Below are positions 1 through 10,101 of a stretch of 64,000 nucleotides of DNA, in pieces; the first letter of the stretch is position 1; each line of letters opens with the position of its first letter. The position numbers and the translations under genes were made by a program. The DNA lies in the NCBI GenBank assembly GCA_030267965.1, contig BRYA01000342.1:1-64000 (forward strand), written 5' to 3'. Under the pieces are notes generated by a model that was not told the origin of the DNA, ran no database searches, and saw only the letters and a list, made by a program, of their open reading frames with translations. The DNA comes from Triparma columacea (taxonomy: Eukaryota > Sar > Bolidophyceae > Parmales > Triparmaceae).

Positions 1-70
1 CCCTAACCCTAACCCTAACCCTAACCCTAACCCTAACCCTAACCCTAACCCTAACCCTAACCCTAACCCT
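1..70. repeat. Telomere, CCCTAA repeats
   Basis: About twelve perfect CCCTAA units start at base 1 and stop in a run of T. This is the C-rich strand of a TTAGGG telomere, so base 1 is a chromosome end (or close to it) and the chromosome interior lies to the right. TTAGGG telomeres occur in animals, fungi and many protists, stramenopiles included, so the motif alone does not fix the lineage. Confidence 0.97.
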
Positions 71-160
71 TTTTTGAATTTTTTAGGTCAAAACGATCGT
101 CTTAATGAGACGGTCAAGATGATATAATCATATTTGAAATCTGAGATATTTTTTTTTTCG

Positions 161-190
161 ACCCTAACCCTATCACTAACCCTAACCCTA
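161..190. repeat. Degenerate telomere-like tract
   Basis: Several CCTAAC-like units with substitutions (for example CCCTATCACTAACCC) lie about 90 bp inside the true telomere. They look like decayed telomere repeat left by an earlier end-healing or recombination event. A similar weaker tract lies at 281-315. Confidence 0.7.
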
Positions 191-202
191 CAGAAATTCA
201 TC

Positions 203-292
203 ATGACACAGAAAATTCTCATGACACAGAAAATTCTTATGACACAGAAAATCCTCATGACACAGAAAACCCTGATGACAACCCTAACTCCA
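203..292. repeat. 18-bp tandem repeat
   Basis: Five consecutive units begin with ATGACA at 203, 221, 239, 257 and 275, an exact 18-bp period. The consensus starts ATGACACAGAAAATTCTC, and the last unit fades into telomere-like sequence. Because 18 is a multiple of three the repeat reads open in several frames on both strands, which creates the short open frames seen here. I do not regard those as genes. Confidence 0.85.
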
Positions 293-510
293 ACTCTAAC
301 CCCAACGCTAACCCAAATGATAATTACACAAATAATCTGGATTACGACCCTGAAGCGGCCGGGACGCCCTGTCTCAAACCACAACAACACTTCCACAATT
401 CTTCAAAATTTCACACACACCTACTACTGCACTTCCATCTCACTTACAAACCACTAAAACACTGCCAAAAGGCTTCAAAACCTCATACACATCAATTAAA
501 CTTTCTCATT

Positions 511-666
511 ACTCACAAACCACTAAAACAATTCAACAATACATCTACTACATCTCCACAATACTCACACACCACAATAACATTCCCACAATACATTTAC
601 AACACTTCCATTATACTCACAAACCACTATAACGCTCCCAAAATACATCTACTACATCTCTACAAT
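511..666. repeat. 52-bp subtelomeric tandem repeat
   Basis: Three degenerate units start at 511, 563 and 615, each 52 bp and beginning ACTCACA. The first and third units are the most alike, sharing an internal ACATCTACTACATCTC block. Sequence at about 440-510 looks like a further, more decayed relative. The whole stretch is A/C-rich on this strand and carries no credible gene. Confidence 0.75.
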
Positions 667-723
667 GTTTCCAACAATACCAAATGAAATCAGTTTGTCC
701 TACAAATTTTGCTGCCCTATTAG

Positions 724-3700
724 TTACTCCCCATCATCCTCATCTTCTTTCGGCACAACTCTGCTTACTTTAGCTTTCCCACCTCCTACCCCTATAATAT
801 CTCCACCAGCAGCGCCTCCAACACTTGCTCTCCTAATGCTTGCTCTCAAAGAACCTGCTACGCCTCCCTCAGCTTCAGCATCAACACTTGCTCTCCTAAC
901 ACTCTCTCTCCTTCTAGCATCTCCATCTGATGGAATGAAGTCTACAGGTACTGTTGCTTTTATCACATCTGTAAACCAGTCTGGCTTCTCCTCTTCCCAT
1001 TTAGCCCAGTTTAACTCAACCCATTTCTTAATTTCCCCCTCAATTGAGACCCATTGATGCCTTGAATTTGTGAAGACTACAATCTTCATTTCATCACTTT
1101 CTCCTTCAAGGAAATATGCCATTGACATATCCTTTGATCTTTGTGTACTCCAGAAGGTATGCCTGTACTTCCTCTCAATGCTCAAAAAGAATATTAACAA
1201 GCATAGGCCACTACTTGGTAAGAAGATCTTCACCATTACCCACGCAATATTAATTGCTCGCTCATCTACATAAGGTGAAGCTAAAAATATTGACACTGGC
1301 AGGCTTGCCATGGTCAACAAAAGACCAAACAACCAATAGGCTCCCCCAACTTCATTAGGATGTCTATAGTGTACCATTGACGTGAAGTCCACAACGATCT
1401 TTACAATGACTCTGAAAAGAATACTAGTCGCAATCTCTGCGCTACCCCCCGATGGCAACCAGTACCAGAAGTCTCTTCTTAATATCTTAACCAACAAGTA
1501 CAGACCAAGGTCAGCTCCAATGTAGAGAAAGGCCCAACTACCTTCAATCAACCCAAGCAGAACTATTGTTGTACACCTTATTAGAAGCATCCCTGCTGAC
1601 AACAGCAACATGGACACAAATACTACTGTTCTCTTTCTTGCTTTTGCAGGTATATATCCATAGAAGGCTGGTGTCACTTCTCTCTTAGCAGGGTTGGTGT
1701 CCCAGTCATAACTTATTGTTGCAGAGGCAAATCCTGTAGTAATTGCTGAAACTGCAATTGAAAGCTGTGCTGAAGTTCCAGCATCTTTGTCACTGGCTGC
1801 TATTGCCATAAGTTGGATGATAACACCAGGAATCGCCTCAGCAAACATCTCAATAACTTTCATAACTGTCATCTCTAGCATTGGGTCACCTGCTACCCCA
1901 ACCTCTTGCTTTGCTCCAGTTGCGACCCTGTAAGCATCAACTGCAGGCTTGTACCCAAACAAGATTGGAATCCACTCCCACACTACCCTCTTCATCCCCA
2001 AATTGCTGTTCTGTATCCAAACAGTAAACATCTGAAGCCCAATTGACACTACCAAACTTGCCAAAGAAGCTTTGAAGTACCCATACTTCTTGTCACTCCA
2101 AAACATGTAAGTCACATACACATCAGTCAGCAAATCAGTCATGCTTGTGACAGCACCAAAGGTGACCCTTGCCTTCAAGCCAATCTTTGAGTTCTTAAAT
2201 AGATTCACAGCAATTGTCTCAACCATCGGCCTAAACCATTTGTATTCTCTCATTACTTCTTCTACTTCAGTGAACTGATGGGCCCACTCATCAACAGCAT
2301 GATTTGCCGTCAGTGTTTGCACTGTAATCATCTTCAGTGCACTTCCAATCTCCAAGCCTCTTGCTTCCTCCAAACTCCCAACTTCTCCTTCATGTGTTGC
2401 GCGTCGCCTCAATTTGTTCCTGATAATAGCGCACAGCATTGTGTTTATGAACTTGTGCTGCATCTGAACCTCTTTCATCGCTATATTTGCTTTGATGAAC
2501 GCCTTCACAACCTCATCTTTGCTCCCTCCAACTGGCATCTCCTTGACNNNNTGAGACAAAGGCCACGTTAAAGCTTTGCAATGTTGTTTTGATGCACTCC
2601 TTTGCCTTGACCTCTAAATCAAAGTCGTTACCTGCATTTATAGATTCCCTCACTAAGCCCTTAGTCTGAAGCCTGTCAACATCCCAAAAGTATGCTGCTG
2701 CCTCCTCAAAGCCTATCCTCAAGGTAACTGAGATAATTCCCCAGCTTTTTCCTCCTCCTTCTGCACCAACAGTTGCTCTAATCATGTCAAACAGTGGTAA
2801 GAGTTTTGTGTCACCCATCACCTTGAGATCTTTCATCTTCTTGACAATCTCCATCCTCCTTGGCTTGTCAATCTCATTAGTCTTATCAAACTTTTGGCGC
2901 AATTTTGATGCAGAAGTTAGGAACTTTGTACCCAACTTTTCAATGACTGCGTTGGGTATGGGGCTGTGAAGATCTACTTGTGATTGCAGTGTAGTTCTTG
3001 TTTGTGAAACACCACCCAAAGGAGGTAAAGATTCAAACATCCATATTGTGTGCACAGTGGGCCAAACTTGACGGGGTGTTCCTTTGTCAAGTCATCTGTG
3101 CTCTGCGTATTTATCCACACAACATCTCTGCCGTCCACAGTTTCCCTTTTCCATGTCACCTTGGTTCTGAAGTCCCTGTAAGCAAATCCAGGTATGCCAA
3201 GATCTCTTGTGGAGAAGTAGTATAGTGAGTGATTGTTGATGTTCTTCACAGTCAAGTCAACTATACCATATTGTTTTAGTGTTTTCATTGCATAGCGGTT
3301 GTTGAGGTCTGTAAGCTTTTGTGCTGCGTATTCATAAACACTCGCATCTACTATTGTGGTTGCTACTGCCACACCATGGGAATCTCCATCAATATGGCCC
3401 CTCATCTCAACCTTTTCATCGGGGCTTTCGAGTTCATACGCCCCAGTTCCTTCCTTGCACCTCATATAGAAATCCTTGCCTCTCTGGATTTCCTTTTCCT
3501 CATCTTCTGTATAAGTTAGCTGCTCATTTTTTATAACTTTGGCAAGCAACTCTCGTGTAATTGAGTCCTTTTCGTCATCAGTTTTTGCAAACTTATCCCT
3601 GATGTCAATAATGTTCTTTGCATAATTAGATGACAAGTAGTTCATTACAAATGTTGGCACAGAACTCTTGATATCAACCCTGGAGGCAAATGTGATGTGA

Positions 3701-4965
3701 CACTGAGGGGTTCCCTTATCAGTTGGTAGCTCTTGAAACATATATGTTGTTGTTGCAGATGCAAGAACATTCCCAGAGCTTAATGGGAAGTCGTTATCCA
3801 ACAAGTTGGTGTCTTTGTACACTGTCCAACACTTCTTTCCTCCCTCCTCAAACTTCCACATACCAATTCTTCTCCACTCCCTATCAGATAATCCTCGTAC
3901 CCCAAGATTTCTCCTTTGTAAGTACAGCTGTGAGTGATCATTAAGCTTCTTTGTTTCGATCGCCTTGTACGTATTCCCAAGCTTGGACTGTTTCTCCCTT
4001 GAATCCTTGATGAACTCGTATGCAACACATTCTGAAAGTGTAGCATCGACAACAGTTTCGCATAACCCGATGCCTAGAGAGTCTCCCTCAAGATGGACAA
4101 ACTTCATCTTCACCTTCGGATCTGGACTCTTCACATTCTTGAATTTCTTGCTTGCCTTGCAATTCATGTAGAATTCCTTGCCCTCCTTAATTGTCCTCTC
4201 CTCGTCATCGGTATAATTTTGTGGCTCGTTCTTTATTATATTTGCGAGGGCCATGAGTGCCTCCTTGTCAATCTCGTCGTTGTTCTTGATTTTAGGGTGT
4301 TCTTTTGGCACACCGTCCTGGGCAGTGCCTCCGGATGTAGTCAGCCCCTTCTCTCCATTTCCCTGAGACTCAACATGCCCGATCTCGATGTCGTCGTCCA
4401 TGTCGCGTATGATATCCTCTTCTTTGTCGGGCCCCCAATTGCCGTTATCTTCAGTAACAATTCGCTTGTAGTCCTCTGAGTCTGTTGAAGAAGAAGCTTT
4501 TCTAAGGGGGGCTGCAGTACCAATCTCTTCTGCAGCAGCCCTGAGCGCATCGTTCTCTGACATCAACTTACCGTTGAGAACTTTGAGGTTCTTAATCTCA
4601 ATGAGGTGTTCAGCCGTTTCGGCGGCAACCCTTACTGCGGATGCCTTGAGTTCAGCAATTTCTATATCTCGAGCGTTGACGAGGTTTGCTAATCTTTCGA
4701 TTTCCTCCTCCGTCTTTGCAATGTTTACAAAGCTGTCAGGATTCATTGGTACGTTCGAAGCGGCGGTCGTACGGCCGGAGGACGGCGGCACGGGACTAGC
4801 ATTATTACTGTCCGCAACCAGACCGACAACGGGATCGCTGGGAATGTCCGAGTTGAAATTTTCATAGCCAGAAATTTCTTGGGTTTGGGGGAGGGGGGAA
4901 TTTGGTGAAAAAAGGTGCAAATCTGGAACTCCCTTAGAACGGCTTCCCAGCCCTCCCCTTAACAA
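724..4965 (-). CDS. START-domain plus multipass membrane protein, reading frame broken
   Basis: Three minus-strand open segments (2974-4965, 2513-3055, 724-2559) form one protein. The N-terminal part has a coiled-coil or acidic linker and two related START-like lipid-binding modules; the second module ends across the first frame break. The C-terminal part has several hydrophobic helices and a Glu/Ser/Arg-rich tail. A membrane segment with an E-x-x-P-x-x-x-x-Q pattern (MFAEAIPGVIIQLMAI) recalls the E-x-x-P-Q-x-x-L-Q signature of XK-related scramblases, an inference only. The frame is lost near 3060, where one extra C in a CCC run would restore it, and at the N-gap 2548-2551, where a gap length divisible by three would restore it. 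The gene is less GC-rich than its neighbours, as expected so near a telomere. The true start is unknown; exons may lie upstream of 4965. It could be a pseudogene or an intact gene with assembly errors. Confidence 0.6.
2548..2551. other. Assembly gap (4 N)
   Basis: A four-base N run inside the START/membrane gene. The frames either side would join if the real gap were a multiple of three, so the stated length is probably only a placeholder. Confidence 0.95.
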
Positions 4966-5008
4966 TCAAAATACTATACTCTTCGTCTACACGACTACGC
5001 AAGCTCAC

Positions 5009-5400
5009 CTCGTCTAGCGTCCTTGTGAAAGCTTCTAGAGACTGCGAAGGGGACAATATTTTTGCCAAAGTGAGAAAAAAATACAAAGTTTCAATGCGCC
5101 CTCCCGCGACTCTCCCACTCCCTCCTAGAGTACTAAATTGTGCTCTTTTTCTTCCACTGCTCAACGCACAACTCACCTCGTCCGGCGTTCTCATGACCAT
5201 ACTCAGAGTCTGCGGTAATGGCGATTATGGCGTTTGTTAGGCAAAGTGATAGATTTCCACACGTGCTCCAACTTATCGTCCTCGTTTCCCTGTAGAACAT
5301 CAAGGGCCTCCGCCCCTACAACCCCCTAACAAAAACTCACATCGTCCAGCGTCCCCATGAGGTCTTTCAATTGTCGAAGACGGAGTAACTTGCCTCTCAT
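5009..5400 (-). other. Candidate micro-exon array (ATG exon plus two 33-nt exons)
   Basis: On the minus strand an ATG-started segment 5400-5341 (60 nt) ends at a GTGAG donor. Two segments of exactly 33 nt follow, 5209-5177 and 5041-5009, each preceded by GCAG and followed by GTGAG. All are phase 0 and have the related endings LMGTLDD, VMRTPDE and FTRTLDE. Donor spacing is 168 and 164 bp, so this looks like a tandemly duplicated exon-intron unit. I could not join the last unit in frame to the START gene downstream (its likely acceptors are phase 1). Whether these are its 5' exons, a separate gene or relics is open. Confidence 0.4.
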
Positions 5401-6228
5401 GGCCTAGATCGGATACTAAACGGCAGTTATCGGACATTGGGGCGTCAACCTGAAGTGTATGAGTCTCATTCACAAGGTCCTCTTTCCTTCCTCGGGATTC
5501 ACTTTCCGTGTCCATGTGCAGTTGCTCAACTCTGACGGGATTTATAATCTGTGGGGGCATGGGTACGTTTGGGGAGAGTGAGAATACTGCCGATCTCGTC
5601 CGATATTTGAGAGAGATGTTGCCCTCTTTCACTCAAGCCGGCATATAGGCCCCTTCTTATAATCCAACACACCCACACACACAGGTTCCATCGCCGCCAC
5701 TCTCTGTTAGGGTCTTTTTGTTGCCACTATCTGTTGATTTACGCCTTTTCTGCCCCACCGGCGCCTATATTCTTTCGATGGTCCTCCCCTCCAACCTACC
5801 TGCCCAGCACTCGTCTTGTAGCCCCACTCCTACAAGGGTCTCGAACAACAGCTCTTCCGATGTTGATTTGTATTTCTCTTATGGCCGTTGTACGCCAACA
5901 GTTTGGGTTAAGTGCTCCCGAAGATAATCTTACGCTTCTTAGGCACAATCCCTCGATAGTTGTCTGGTTTGCTCCTACAACACTTATAATTGCAAAGGTC
6001 CGCTAGGAGAAGACACAGCCCGAGTCGGATGGACAGAGGGAGACCGAAAGGTGACTGGATCAAATTTCTGTTTGGGACCAGATAACCTTTTACAAACACA
6101 TCGTTGATATCTTGCCTCCTCGCCGATCCTCGTAAAAGCTCTACCAATCAACACTAGTCGTTGCAATTGAATTCGCGCTTTTATTCCAACAAAGAACAGT
6201 GACTCGCAAGAAACAGTGACTCGGGCAA
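5401..6228. other. Intergenic region, no gene recognised
   Basis: I find no recognisable protein or RNA gene here. Several short overlapping open frames occur on both strands, but none has protein-like composition or clear splice sites. A weak fourth copy of the upstream repeat unit may lie near 5500. The right end presumably holds the promoter and 5' UTR of the cupredoxin gene. Confidence 0.5.
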
Positions 6229-7495
6229 ATGTATTTGTCTTTCATGTACCTCCTACCGCTTCTATTCTGTTTCGTCGTCGTCGCCGAAATAGATGCGCAG
6301 ATCCCTGGAACGGGGCGGAAGCTACCCAAGAGCTCGCCCCCTCCCCCATCCCCTCCCCCCCCACCTCCTCCACCTCCGCCCCCTCCTGCACCCCCAACAC
6401 CTCCACCCACGCCCGCGCCAACACCCTCGTCCGCGCCAACGATAGCCCCGACACCAGGGGTGTGCAGTGATTTGAAGACTGCAACCGTAACAGAGATAGA
6501 AGATGCTTATTTTGGGCATTCAGATGTCGATTGCTTGTACGAATCGATCGATGACAAGGACTACATTCGTGCTATTCCCATGGCGTGGTGTTCGATCATC
6601 CACTGCGATGAATGTCCATCCTCAACCGAGTGTCCGAACCCCTCAACTGCTTCTGATTGGACTGCCGCACAGTGTCGATCCGAGAACCTGAACATGCTCG
6701 GTTTTGCGACGAGAAAGCAAGGAGAGGCGCGGCACACACTGCAATGGGTGATTCCTGAAGGTGACAGGGTTGAAGGAATTGAGGCTTCTCCTGGTGCGCT
6801 ACTCAGCTTCAAGTGGCCATTCTCCGGTGAGTTTTCAAAGGATAAGGAAATACACATCGCTTCTTTTCCTCACACTACGCTCTCTTGCTGTCGCGCACAG
6901 GGAACCACGACGTTTACCTCATGGATTCTGAGGAGGCACTTGAAAATTGTGATTTTTCGGGCGCGACAGTGCTCGGAAGTAGCTCGCCAACGCAGTACAC
7001 AATTCCACCTTCGTCCTCTCCGCTCCACTTTGCATGCAGCGTAGGCAGCCACTGTGCAAGCGGGCAGAAAATCACAGTCAACGTGACTGACGTGAATCTC
7101 ACCCTCGCTGAAAGTTACTACCAACAGGCCCTCTCCCTGTGGCCCGAGAATTGCGGGGCGATGGGATACCTTTCTGAGCTCTACATGACCTCGGGGATGC
7201 ATGAAAAAGCCCTTCCTGTGATTGACGAACTCTGCTCCGAGTGCGGCGCTTCTCACGAAGCTGCTTCCTACGCCAAAGTGTTGGTTGAGGCGGCAGCCGG
7301 CATTGTCCTTCCTGAATCTTGCATCACAGCAGTGTCTTCTTTGAGTGGCAGGTGAGACAAGTGCAGAGAAGTGAGAACTTTAAGAGATAAACTAACCAAC
7401 GCAAACCTTCGCCCCCCCCACCCAGTGGAGCATCTTCCTTCTCTCCTCTCTTCGCTCTCGCCGCCCTCCCGCTCCTCCTCGCCATGGTACTTTAA
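6229..7495 (+). CDS. Secreted/GPI-anchored phytocyanin-like cupredoxin with TPR
   Basis: Exons 6229-6826, 6901-7351 and 7426-7495 give 372 aa; phases close exactly. Residues 1-24 are a signal peptide, followed by a long proline-rich stalk (about 35-75). A beta-rich domain then shows the blue-copper ligand pattern: a His in NHDVYLM and C-x-x-x-x-H-C-x-x-x-Q in FACSVGSHCASGQKI. Gln in the fourth ligand position is as in stellacyanin-type phytocyanins, so a mononuclear type-1 copper site and electron-transfer role are inferred. A TPR-like helical pair (AESYYQQALSLWPEN and on) follows. The last exon encodes a hydrophobic tail ending ALPLLLAMVL, a GPI-anchor signal. Without the last intron the frame would stop at the donor TGA, losing the tail. 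It probably acts at the cell surface. Confidence 0.75.
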
Positions 7496-7538
7496 TCCGA
7501 GCATTAAATCATTTGAGATTGCAACAGAAATGTATCGT

Positions 7539-9853
7539 TTACTTCTTTCCAAGAGTTACCTTGAGTGTTCTCTTCTTCTGGCTCATTTTAGCTTTGACCT
7601 CTTCTTCGTTGATGGCGAACCCCCCTAGGTCCACCCAGGCATCCCCGTACTTGGTCCCGAGCCTGAGGCTCTCTGCAGAGACCTCCAGGTCCATGTCAGC
7701 GAGCGCGAGCTTTTCACCGTCTCCTTCGCCAAACTTTATCAAGACCTCGAGTCCGAACTCCCCGTCTTTGAGAGAGAACGCCAGAGCGTCCTTATTTGAG
7801 GCTGCGATTAGTGGAGCAAAGTGGTGAGCGGAAAAGGAGAAAGGTTACACATTTTACGCACAGTGAAATAAGCAGCGCTCCTTTTGCCTGCCTCACCTCC
7901 CTTGGTTGCCGACGCCCTCTCTTCAACGTCAAGCGCAGCGGCCGCTTGATTCCTTTTGCTCAGCGTCTCTTTGGTAGTCTTGTACTTTTGTTCCGCCGCG
8001 TTCTTCCTGAGTTTCTCCATGTCCAGTCCATCGCTTGGACCAATCCCGAAGTCGATGTCCGTCATGCTACTGAGGGCTTGTGTGAGAGCGTCCTCGGTGT
8101 CCTCCCCGAGGATTCCGGTGGACCGCTTTGAGCGAGGATCATTGAAGTTGGCGGCGAAAGAAGGGTCCGCGGCCTCCATGAGCTTTTGGAACTCCGTATC
8201 GAAGCTTCCCTCCTCGCCCTCCTTGCTTCCCTTTCCACCATAGAGGCTGTTCTTCCCCTCCAAAAACCCCTTGTTTGCTTTCATGGAATCCTTGGCGGGC
8301 ATCTGTGGTGCGGCTGAGGAGGTCGCAGTCGGATGTTGCAAGGGAGGTTTAGGGGGCTTGACCTGTGGAGTTTCCCCCCCCCCTGCTCCTGACCCCCCCG
8401 CGTGTTGCTCCATCATCTTCTTCTGTTCTGCCTCCGTCATGCTGCTTGTGTCCACGACCTTGCACTTGCTCATGAACCTGCTGTAGCTCCCCCCCACTCC
8501 CCCCTGCCCGTCCCCGCTCGATCCGGCCTCGCCGTATATCTCTGCCTCCTTGGCAGCCGGCTTGTTGAGGAAGCCCTTCATTTTCTTTCCCAGCGGCTTG
8601 GCCAACTTCTTCTTCTTGGCAGCGGCCTCCTTAAGCTCCTTTTCTCTCTCCTGGTCCTCCTTCCCCCCAACCTCCTGGATGAGAGGTTTCTTCAACACCT
8701 TCTCCGCCCCCCCCTTCCCGCCTCCGAGGTTAAGGATGTCCCCGAGCCCGTTTCCCCCGAGCCCTCCCCCTCCTTCGGCCCCTCCTATCATCCCTCCCCC
8801 GTCGCTGCTTTCCTTTTCTTCCCCCTCTTTCTGCTTCTTGATGTTTTCCAGAACGCTCGTAGGGGTGATCTCCTCGACAAGCTTTCCTGGTGGTCCCGCC
8901 CCACCCATCTTCTCCTCGAACCCCTTCTTGATCATATCCAGCTCCTCCTTCGCCTTCCTCTCCTTCTCCCTCTCCTTCTCCAGATCTTTTGGGTCAAGCA
9001 TGCTCTCGTCGATCGGGAAGGGCACAGGCTTGTCCCCTCTTTCCCCCGTCCCGCCTTTGTACTTGCTCTTGATCACCTTCCACCCTTTCTCCAGCTTGCA
9101 GTGCTGCTCCTGCTGCAGCCAGTTGAGGCCCAGCTCGACGATTTGCGCCCTGAACACGTTGTTCTTTAGGACCATTTTGATGCACCAGGGATTAAGGACG
9201 ATGTCGACCGCAGCGACCGGGTCCCCCCCAACGTCGGAGGTGGGTCGGAGGTCGCCGACGACCAGGGGGATCTGGAGGTTGTCGAGCCCAGGGCGGTCGT
9301 CGGACACCGGGTTGCCCTGGGTGTCAAGGGGGCGCTGGACTCCTTCGTGGGAGCACATGTTTATGAAGAGCTTGCCGGAGGCCTCCACACCCTTGGCATT
9401 CTTGATCTTCAATCCGGAATTGGCGTTGCTAAACCTTGCTTTAACGACGAAGGAGGCATTGGGGGTAAAGGTGCGGCCTTTTTTCTTGTTCTGGGGAGGG
9501 AGGCGGGGAAGGAAGGAGTTTAGTCACAAACTGATTACAGTGACGTGTCCCAGTGGAGCAACCCACCCACCCATCCCACACACAAACCCGACTGCGCCCC
9601 AACTTGCGTGCCCACTTACCTCCTCCGCCTCCTCCTGAGCCCCTTCCATCTGTTCTTTGATGAACTCCTCGTATGCCTGAGGATCGTTCTGGCTCATGTC
9701 ATTGAGCATGCTCCACATGTTCTCCGCCTGGCCACCCATCTCGCTCATGTCTATGCCCATCTGCTTGGCCATCGCGGCAACCTCACGGGGCAGCTTCATG
9801 CCTCCACCACGGTCTTTGCCCTTTCGCCCGCCATGTTGGATGCCCAAGTTCAT
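7539..9853 (-). CDS. DNAAF2: PIH1-domain dynein arm assembly factor (Kintoun-like)
   Basis: Exons 9853-9620, 9490-7897 and 7801-7539 give 696 aa; phases close. After a Met/Gln-rich helical N-terminus, a PIH1 domain starts at about residue 85 (TPNASFVVKAR, then GKLFINMCSHEGV). A long low-complexity, Lys/Glu- and Gly-rich linker follows, and a C-terminal CS-like beta domain (about 610-690, WVDLGGFAINEEEVKAK) completes the PIH1 protein plan. PIH proteins work with HSP90/HSP70 in the cytoplasm to pre-assemble axonemal dynein arms; the length and layout fit Kintoun best, PIH1D-type paralogues less well. It is divergent from the helicase gene across 248 bp, which must hold both promoters. It implies a flagellated stage. 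Confidence 0.8.
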
Positions 9854-10101
9854 ACTTCAAAGGAGTTCGAGGAGGAGAATGTGGTATAAGTTCTACGAAA
9901 AATAACAGGTGTGAGGTACGGGTAAGTGTTTGCGGCGCAAATTTGGTCACAGTCTCAACAGATGGGGTTCAATTTTAAGTTTTCATTTGGGTCCAGCCTC
10001 CGGCCTTCGATTTCCTTTCTTTTTTTTCTCCCCGTCACTAAACCCATATTAAAGCTTCTCACACACCAATCGCAATTTGGCAAAAAGACGCGAGAAGTGT
10101 C

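Noticed and set aside
203..292. Possible CRISPR-like array
   Set aside because: The 18-bp units are directly adjacent with no spacers, and the sequence is eukaryotic subtelomere.
88..457. Short open frames on both strands at the telomere
   Set aside because: They are translations of the 18-bp and telomere-like repeats (repeated MTQKIL and CVMRIF words), not genes.
2548..2551. Programmed frameshift at the N-gap
   Set aside because: A placeholder gap of unknown true length explains the frame change more simply.
5718..6006. Two overlapping plus-strand open frames
   Set aside because: Composition is not protein-like, and no splice sites or family features support them.
7352..7355. Natural stop of the cupredoxin at 7353-7355
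   Set aside because: The TGA is part of a GTGAG donor; splicing to 7426 keeps the frame and adds a GPI-type tail.
8550..9638. A 362-codon plus-strand frame opposite the PIH1 gene
   Set aside because: It is the complement of the Lys/Glu/Gly-rich linker, giving Ser/Pro/Phe-rich nonsense; the minus strand has a recognised domain and working splice phases.
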